Assembly: GCA_007122945.1 (NCBI GenBank)
Contig: SKSP01000120.1
Coordinates: 1 to 11,768 of the forward strand
DNA from: Ilumatobacteraceae bacterium
Lineage (GTDB): Bacteria > Actinomycetota > Acidimicrobiia > Acidimicrobiales > Ilumatobacteraceae
Direction of reading: 5' to 3'
DNA length: 11,768 bases
Shown: positions 7,356 through 11,768 of the stretch, one piece after another
How positions within the stretch are numbered: the stretch's first letter is position 1
Layout: every line of letters starts with the position of its first letter
Made by a program: the position numbers and the translations under genes
The notes under the pieces: model-generated
Databases searched by the model: none
What the model was told of the DNA's origin: nothing
Seen by the model: only the letters and a program-made list of their open reading frames with translations

Positions 7356-9142
7356 TCGCACGCGATCCCGACGGCCACGAACGCGCGCGGTACCACCGGC
7401 TCGGCGCGCCACGCCTCGGCCGGGGTGAGCTCGTCGCGGTCGGGGCGGTGCTCGTCGTCACGTTCCTCGTCGTGCTCCTGCTCGTCCGACGCCCCGGCCA
7501 CTGGTGGGGCGACGACTGGGCGCTGTACGTCCGACAAGCCGACGCCGTGATCTCCGGGCGGGTGGCCGACGTGATCGCCGACAACCGGTTCACGGTGCAG
7601 CAGTCCGGCCTGCCCGAGTTCAGCCCGCCGATGTACCCGTGGGGGTACGCGGTGCTGCTCGTGCCGTTCGTCGCCGTCCTGGGAACCGACCTCGATCGTC
7701 TGGTGATCGCCCAGGCTCTGTTCTTCTGCTGGTTCCTGGCGGTGTGGTACCGGTTGGCGCGGCCCCGGGTCGGCACCGGTCTCGCGCTCGGCGGTCTCGT
7801 CGTGCTGGCGTCGTCGCCCCAGTTCGTCCGGTGGGCCGAGCTGATCCAGAGCGAGTTGGCGTTCATGGCGGTCGCGTTGACGGCACTCGTCGTGCTCGAC
7901 CGCGATCGGGTCCGAGATGCCCTCGCCGCGACCTCGTCGGCCGCTCCGTGGTGGCCGCCCGTCGTGGTGGGCCTGCTCGGCGCGGCGGCGTTCAACGTGC
8001 GCCGCGAGGGGCTCGCGGTGATGGCCGCCATCGCCGCGGCGCAGATCGTGGCCCTGGTCCGGTCCGCCGACGCGCGCCATGCGCTCTGGCACCGCGACGC
8101 GACGACGGGGCGCTCCGGCGAGGTCGACCTCCGGCTCGTCGGCCGCCTGGGAGCGCCCCACGGAGCCGCGCTGGGCGCGGTGGGGCTGCTCCAGATCGTG
8201 CTCCCGACCACGCTGGTGCCGGGGTACGAGGGCAACGGGCTGCACAACGTCGTGCGCTACGCGCCCGACCACCTCGGCCACGTGATGGAATCGATCGGGC
8301 TGCAACCGATCCTCGCGTCGGGGCCGAGCGTGCTCGGCAGCCGCGGGCTCGGCGTCGCGGCCGTGGCACTGTTCGTGATGGCCGCGGTCGGCGGGCTCGT
8401 CGTGGCCGTCCGTCGCTGGCCGACGGCCGACCTCCCCCTCGTGGCGTTCACGGTGGGCGCGCTCGCGATCGGCGGCAGCTTCCGGGTGCCGGGGAGCCGG
8501 TACGTCGCCGTCATCGGCCCGATGATGCTGATCTTCGGGCTGATCGCGCTGCGAGCGCTCGCCCGCCGCTTCCCCGAGCGACGGATCGTCGCTGCGACCG
8601 GGCTGTCACTGGTGGTCGTGCTGGCGGTCGGCAACCTCGTGAAGGTGGCCGACCTGGCCGTGGACGCCAGGCGGTTCGAGCGCGAGGGCAACGTGGTGTG
8701 GGGCCCCGACGATCCGGGCTCGCTCGAGATGTTCGCCGCCGTCGAGCGCCTCACCGACCCCGACGACGTGATCGGTTTCTTCAAGGCCCGTGCCATGACC
8801 CAGCGCACCGATCGGCGAGCGATCCAGGTCGACGAGCTCCGCCCGCTCGAACGTAACGTCGACGTGATCACCCACCTCGTCGTCGAGACGACCGCCGACG
8901 GTTCGCTCCCCGCCCCGCTCACCCCCGCCGACACCACCGTGCTCTGGTCCAATCCCACCTTCACCCTCCATCACCTCCACCCCCCACCCCGGAACCGAAT
9001 CACTTCGGAGGGGTCGCTTCATGACGGATCCGACGCGGAATCGAGAAGTGCCGGGCCGGTGAGGTCGCGGCGACGAGCGTCGTACATGGCGCGGACTTCA
9101 CGAACCGCTGCATCACGCTGCTGCCACACCGACTCGTCGTAG
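7352..9142 (+). CDS. GT-C-like membrane glycosyltransferase (GT39 style), with probable read-through tail
   Basis: Polytopic membrane protein, 596 residues from the inferred CTG start; functional assignment is to the broad GT-C/ArnT-PMT-like fold only. The first helix is at about residues 28-45, followed at once by HWWGDDWALYVRQA (D54-D55), the position of the acidic catalytic motif in the first outer loop of GT-C enzymes, which use polyprenyl-phosphate sugars. Around ten further hydrophobic segments follow, then a soluble C-terminal part from about residue 440 ending in TVLWSNPTFTLHHLH, a typical end of such proteins. Beyond residue 548 the sequence turns into a repeat copy and a low-complexity tail (549-596) that overlaps the convergent gene by 124 bases. 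The next GTG (7448) would cut into the first helix. Co-transcription with upp is suggested by the CTGA overlap; a link to nucleoside salvage is not obvious. Confidence 0.75.
   Translation: MIARDPDGHERARYHRLGAPRLGRGELVAVGAVLVVTFLVVLLLVRRPGHWWGDDWALYVRQADAVISGRVADVIADNRFTVQQSGLPEFSPPMYPWGYAVLLVPFVAVLGTDLDRLVIAQALFFCWFLAVWYRLARPRVGTGLALGGLVVLASSPQFVRWAELIQSELAFMAVALTALVVLDRDRVRDALAATSSAAPWWPPVVVGLLGAAAFNVRREGLAVMAAIAAAQIVALVRSADARHALWHRDATTGRSGEVDLRLVGRLGAPHGAALGAVGLLQIVLPTTLVPGYEGNGLHNVVRYAPDHLGHVMESIGLQPILASGPSVLGSRGLGVAAVALFVMAAVGGLVVAVRRWPTADLPLVAFTVGALAIGGSFRVPGSRYVAVIGPMMLIFGLIALRALARRFPERRIVAATGLSLVVVLAVGNLVKVADLAVDARRFEREGNVVWGPDDPGSLEMFAAVERLTDPDDVIGFFKARAMTQRTDRRAIQVDELRPLERNVDVITHLVVETTADGSLPAPLTPADTTVLWSNPTFTLHHLHPPPRNRITSEGSLHDGSDAESRSAGPVRSRRRASYMARTSRTAASRCCHTDSS
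8994..9041 (+). repeat. 48-bp hairpin repeat, diverged copy C
   Basis: It aligns without gaps to the reverse complement of copies A and B (35 of 48 bases match copy A). The end TGACGGATCCGACGCGGAA is nearly identical to theirs and the start CGAATCA is close. Its position relative to the + strand glycosyltransferase is the same as that of copy B relative to the mutase. CGA at 8996-8998 stands where copy B has the stop TGA. It has its own perfect hairpin, CCGAA-TCAC-TTCGG (8995-9008). The last codons and stop of the convergent - strand gene also lie inside it. Confidence 0.7.
8996..9142 (+). other. Probable stop-loss extension of the glycosyltransferase
   Basis: Forty-eight codons plus a stop after the point where the family sequence ends. 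Composition changes to Ser/Arg-rich, with no membrane segment or known motif, and the stretch is antisense to the DUF559/AbiEi-like gene. It reads as non-selected sequence opened by a TGA-to-CGA change. Confidence 0.5.
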
Positions 9143-9987
9143 CGGAGGATCTGCCAGCCGACCTCTGCGCAACGGCGGTCGCGCTCCTGGTCGGCTCGCT
9201 GCGCCGCATCGCCTCCGTGCCACCACGAATGACCGGGCTCGAGGGCGAACCGGATCCCGGGCCAGGCCAGGTCCAGCCGCACGTCCCGACCGTCGCGAAG
9301 GCGGAGCGGATACTGGCGGATCGGGTCGGGCAATCCCGCCCGGCGAGCGATGTCGACCAGCAACTGCTCCAGACCGGTCGTCGCCGGCCGTGGCTGCTGC
9401 TCGACCTTGTCGAGCCAACGCTCGAACCGGGCGACACCCGTGCGTCCCCGTCGGCGAATGCGTTGGAGACCGGCGCGCGCCGCGGCCGGATCGATGAGGC
9501 CGAGGTGCCAGGCGTCCTCGGCGGCGCGCTCGAATGCCCGATCGCCGAGCTCGCCGGCGAGATCGAACAGGGTGCGCATCGGGCTCGCCACGATGAGCGC
9601 GTCGCTCCGTTCGGGTCGCGGCTCGTCATCACCCCAGCTCGTCCTGACGATGACGCCCCAATGGGGAACGACGATCGGATGGGATTCGTCGAGCGTGTAC
9701 CTGACCGGCTGGTCGGGCATCGCCCGGAACCCGTGCAAGCGGGCCGCCGTGGTCCCCGACAGGAATCCTCGCTCGCGCCCCGCGAGCTGGAGCGCCATGC
9801 TGCGTCCCTCGAAGGTGTCCCAGTGACCGGGAATGCCGAGGACACCGCGCATGATCCGGTCGGCGAGTCCGCGTCGAACCGCCCCGGCTGCCGCCTGGCG
9901 CGACACGCCGAGACGCTGCAGTTGGTAGACACCGGCCACCCAGTACTGCGCGCCGAAGAGAGCCAGAACTCCGTCACGATGGTGCAT
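9019..9987 (-). CDS. AbiEi-like N-terminal domain plus DUF559-like nuclease-fold domain protein
   Basis: Protein of 322 residues of a type that is common and multi-copy in actinobacteria. The N-terminal 55 residues (LALFGAQYWVAGVYQL, then GVSRQAAAGAVRRGLADRIMRGVLGI) resemble the winged-helix AbiEi antitoxin domain. The C-terminal third resembles DUF559, a Vsr/PD-(D/E)xK-fold domain: E207 in TTGLEQLL, D239 in VRLDLAWP, E250 in FALEPG, then DQERDRRCAEVGWQILRYDE. The usual ExD after the second strand is E-P-G here, so nuclease activity is doubtful. Start ATG 9987, preceded on this strand by GGGGG three bases away, a rather short gap. No toxin partner is adjacent, so calling it an antitoxin would go too far. 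The 3' end is convergent with, and overlaps, the glycosyltransferase tail, and its final codons lie in repeat copy C. Confidence 0.75.
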   Translation of the reverse strand: MHHRDGVLALFGAQYWVAGVYQLQRLGVSRQAAAGAVRRGLADRIMRGVLGIPGHWDTFEGRSMALQLAGRERGFLSGTTAARLHGFRAMPDQPVRYTLDESHPIVVPHWGVIVRTSWGDDEPRPERSDALIVASPMRTLFDLAGELGDRAFERAAEDAWHLGLIDPAAARAGLQRIRRRGRTGVARFERWLDKVEQQPRPATTGLEQLLVDIARRAGLPDPIRQYPLRLRDGRDVRLDLAWPGIRFALEPGHSWWHGGDAAQRADQERDRRCAEVGWQILRYDESVWQQRDAAVREVRAMYDARRRDLTGPALLDSASDPS

Positions 9988-10017
9988 ATACCCCCAGGTG
10001 CACGCGCCGCTCGGCGG

Positions 10018-10031
10018 AGCGGAAACCCGCT
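10018..10031. other. Small inverted repeat upstream of the DUF559 gene
   Basis: AGCGG-AAAC-CCGCT forms a perfect 5-bp stem with a 4-base loop, between repeat copy A and the - strand start at 9987. It could act in the leader of that gene; no more can be said. Confidence 0.4.
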
Positions 10032-10079
10032 GTTCCGCGTCGGATCTGTCACGTCCAGACCCCCTGGAGTTGATTCAGT
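10032..10079 (-). repeat. 48-bp hairpin repeat, copy A
   Basis: Direct repeat of copy B at an offset of 61 bases, 45 of 48 bases identical (differences at 10044, 10055 and 10068). Read on the - strand it contains GGGTCTG and CAGATCC arms around a 7-base loop; the single arm change leaves a G-U pair in - strand RNA but an A-C mismatch in + strand RNA. It follows no gene of its own, and looks like a tandem duplicate in the gap before the DUF559 gene. Confidence 0.85.
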
Positions 10080-10080
10080 G

Positions 10081-10123
10081 CCCCGTGTGGGGGTTCCGCG
10101 TCGGGTCTGTCACGTGCAGACCC
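10081..10123 (-). terminator. Hairpin pair just after the mutase, possible terminator
   Basis: Just after the mutase stop on the - strand comes a perfect 7-bp stem (arms 10117-10123 and 10103-10109, loop TCACGTG on the + strand). A CCCC/GGGG 4-bp hairpin (10081-10092) follows. There is no U-tract, so this would have to be the U-less type of terminator often proposed in actinobacteria. Confidence 0.35.
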
Positions 10124-10140
10124 CCTGGGGTTGATTCAGT
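10093..10140 (-). repeat. 48-bp hairpin repeat, copy B, supplying a stop codon
   Basis: Copy with the perfect stem GGGTCTG/CAGACCC and a loop holding the palindrome CACGTG. On the - strand it begins ACTGAATCA, and the TGA at 10138-10136 is the stop codon of the mutase gene, so the element abuts and slightly enters the coding region. Copies A and B are separated by 13 bases (10080-10092). Confidence 0.85.
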
Positions 10141-11758
10141 TCCGTTGGAGGTGGGGGGTGAGGGCGTGGAGGTGGGGGGTGGGGTCGGCGTCGACGGCTT
10201 CGCCGTACAGCTTCACCTTGGGTTCGGTGCCGCTCGGGCGGACCTGGACCCGGATGCCGCCGTCGAGCACGAGGCGCAGGAGGCCGGCCTCGGGGTACTC
10301 GGCGACCTCGACCACCGTCGCGCCGGCCAACTCGGCGGGGGGCGACGCTCGGAGCGCGGCCACCGCGGCGGCCGCGGCAGCGGGCTCCATGCGGATCGAC
10401 AGCTCGGCCATCGTGTAACGGCCGTAGGTGGCGGCGATGGCGTCGATCCGGTCCTGGAGCGTGACCCCGTCGGCGGCGGCGACCGCCGCGATCTCGGCGA
10501 ACAGCACCGCCGCGGTGATCCCGTCCTTGTCGAGCGGGCGGGGCGCGACGAGGTATCCCAGCGCCTGCTCGTACCCGAACACGAAACGCAGCTCGGGGTG
10601 ATCGAGCACCGTCCGGGCGATCCACTTGAACCCGGTGAACGTCTCCTCGGACCGGACCCCGTGGGCCTCGGCCATCTTCGCCAGCAACGACGACGACACG
10701 AGGGTGGTGACCACCAGGCGGTCGTCCGGTTCACCCTCGGGCGGGGCGGTGTGGCGCAGGATGTGGTCGGCGAACAGCCAGCCGATCTCGTCGCCGCCGA
10801 GGCGCCTCCAGGAGCCGTCCGGCTGCGGGATGGCGGCACCGAGGCGATCGCCGTCGGGATCGCTGGCGATCGCCACGTGGGCGTCGGCCCGTCGCGCGAC
10901 CTCGAGCAGCAGGTCCATCGCCCCCGGCTCCTCCGGGTTGGGGAACGCGACGGTCGGGAACGCGGGGTCGGGCTCGAACTGCTCGGCGACGACGATCGGT
11001 TCGGGCAGGCCGGCGGCGGCGAACGCGCGCACGAGCGTGTCGCCGGCGACGCCGTGCATCGGTGTGTAGGCCACCGGCACACCCGCGACCTCGGGTCGGA
11101 GCCGCACCGTGGCGGTCATCGCCACGTACGCGTCGATCAGCTCCGAGCCGACCGTGGTGATCAGCGGATCGTCCTCGGCCGCCAACTCGACCGACGTGGG
11201 ATCGACTCGCTCGATCTGTGCCGAGATCTGCTCGTCGCTCGGCGGCACGATCTGGGCGCCGTCGCCGAGGTACACCTTGTAGCCGTTGTCCGCGGGCGGG
11301 TTGTGCGACGCCGTCACGACGATGCCGGCGCACGCGTCCACCTCGGTGATCGACCACGCGAGGACCGGCGTCGGCACGATCCGGTCGAACAGCATCGACC
11401 GGATCCCCTTCGCCGCCAGTACCCGGGCGGTGTCGACCGCGAACAGATCGCTCTTGCGCCGGGCGTCGTAACCGATGATCACACCCCGCTCGCGCGCGCG
11501 GGGATCGACCGCCAGGAGGTGCTCGGCCAGACCGGCTGCGGCCTGGCGGACGACGAGCCGGTTCATCCGCATCGACCCGGCCCCGACGGCCGCCCGGAGC
11601 CCAGCCGTGCCGAACTGGAGCCGGCCGGAGAACCGTTCGGCGAGCTGGGCCTCGGCGTCGAGGGCAGCACCGTCGAGCAACTGCTGCAGCTCGGCGCGGA
11701 TGTCGCCGTCAGGTTCGGCCGCGAGCCATCGCTCGGCGGTCGCGCGTACGGTCGCCAC
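10136..11758 (-). CDS. Phospho-sugar mutase, PGM2-type (phosphoglucomutase/phosphopentomutase candidate)
   Basis: Alpha-D-phosphohexomutase superfamily enzyme moving a phosphate between C1 and the terminal hydroxyl of a sugar phosphate. All four family sites are present in 540 residues: FGTAGLR (49-55), phosphoserine loop TASHNP with S151 (149-154), magnesium loop DPDGDR (300-305), sugar-binding GYEQALGY (395-402) and phosphate-binding RPSGTEPKVK (507-516). TASHNPPADNGYKVY and FTGFKWI resemble the PGM2 branch, whose human member is mainly a phosphopentomutase. Next to nucleoside genes, interconversion of ribose-1-P and ribose-5-P is a sensible reading; glucose-1-P mutase is the alternative. 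GTG 11758 gives a typical N-terminus, but the frame stays open to the window edge, so the true start may lie a few codons further out. The stop is inside repeat copy B. Confidence 0.9.
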   Translation of the reverse strand: MATVRATAERWLAAEPDGDIRAELQQLLDGAALDAEAQLAERFSGRLQFGTAGLRAAVGAGSMRMNRLVVRQAAAGLAEHLLAVDPRARERGVIIGYDARRKSDLFAVDTARVLAAKGIRSMLFDRIVPTPVLAWSITEVDACAGIVVTASHNPPADNGYKVYLGDGAQIVPPSDEQISAQIERVDPTSVELAAEDDPLITTVGSELIDAYVAMTATVRLRPEVAGVPVAYTPMHGVAGDTLVRAFAAAGLPEPIVVAEQFEPDPAFPTVAFPNPEEPGAMDLLLEVARRADAHVAIASDPDGDRLGAAIPQPDGSWRRLGGDEIGWLFADHILRHTAPPEGEPDDRLVVTTLVSSSLLAKMAEAHGVRSEETFTGFKWIARTVLDHPELRFVFGYEQALGYLVAPRPLDKDGITAAVLFAEIAAVAAADGVTLQDRIDAIAATYGRYTMAELSIRMEPAAAAAAVAALRASPPAELAGATVVEVAEYPEAGLLRLVLDGGIRVQVRPSGTEPKVKLYGEAVDADPTPHLHALTPHLQRN

Positions 11759-11768
11759 GGTCGCCGCG

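Noticed and set aside
9019..9987. Full type IV toxin-antitoxin system
   Set aside because: Only the AbiEi-like domain is present. No AbiEii nucleotidyltransferase gene is adjacent, so a functional pair cannot be claimed.
9000..10052. - strand frame starting in repeat copy A as an alternative to the DUF559 gene
   Set aside because: It begins inside the repeat, and its Ser/Arg/Pro-rich translation shows no domain in the stretch where the other frame is clearly protein-like.
9217..10134. Long + strand open frame opposite the DUF559 gene
   Set aside because: Low-complexity antisense translation. The - strand frame shows AbiEi and DUF559 features and wins.
1..11768. CRISPR array, tRNA, rRNA, insertion sequence or prophage genes
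   Set aside because: No regular spacer-repeat arrays, no tRNA-like cloverleaf, no transposase or integrase motifs were seen. The only repeats are the 48-bp family and the 12-bp tandem pair.

Overview
The window is a very GC-rich stretch with strong codon-position bias, frequent GTG starts and 4-base stop/start overlaps. Protein style points to an actinobacterium, and the overall flavour (a leaderless TANNNT-type start, ADA proteins with an LHDHLDGGLRP motif, a DUF559/AbiEi-like gene) would fit Acidimicrobiia such as an Ilumatobacter relative. That placement is inferred from the sequence alone.

Region 1 (1-4631, + strand) is a nucleoside-uptake operon cut at its 5' end. It holds the C-terminal two thirds of a double-domain ABC ATPase of the NupO/RbsA type, two BPD_transp_2 permeases (NupP and NupQ types) and a first adenosine deaminase. 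The genes overlap by 4, 4 and 22 bases. The substrate-binding BMP-type lipoprotein and the N-terminal part of the ATPase are expected just outside the left edge.

Region 2 (4632-9142, + strand) begins after a 107-base gap that holds a tandem 12-bp repeat and a TACGCT -10-like box placed for a leaderless GTG start. The genes are a PHYHD1-like Fe(II)/2-oxoglutarate oxygenase, a second adenosine deaminase, uracil phosphoribosyltransferase (upp) and a GT-C-like membrane glycosyltransferase. Each pair is joined by an NTGA overlap; the last appears to use a CTG start.

Region 3 (9019-11758, - strand) has a DUF559/AbiEi-like protein and, upstream of it, a complete or nearly complete PGM2-type phospho-sugar mutase that may serve as phosphopentomutase. 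Between and behind these genes lie three copies of a 48-bp hairpin repeat (8994-9041, 10032-10079, 10093-10140).

Together the enzymes make a plausible nucleoside salvage route: import of nucleosides, deamination of adenosine to inosine by two paralogous deaminases, capture of uracil as UMP, and (with a phosphorylase not in view) interconversion of ribose-1-P and ribose-5-P by the mutase. The least explained parts are the dioxygenase placed between the two deaminases and the 48-bp repeat. One repeat copy supplies the stop codon of the mutase. Another sits at the corresponding position of the glycosyltransferase but has CGA where the stop should be, apparently causing a 48-residue read-through into the convergent gene.
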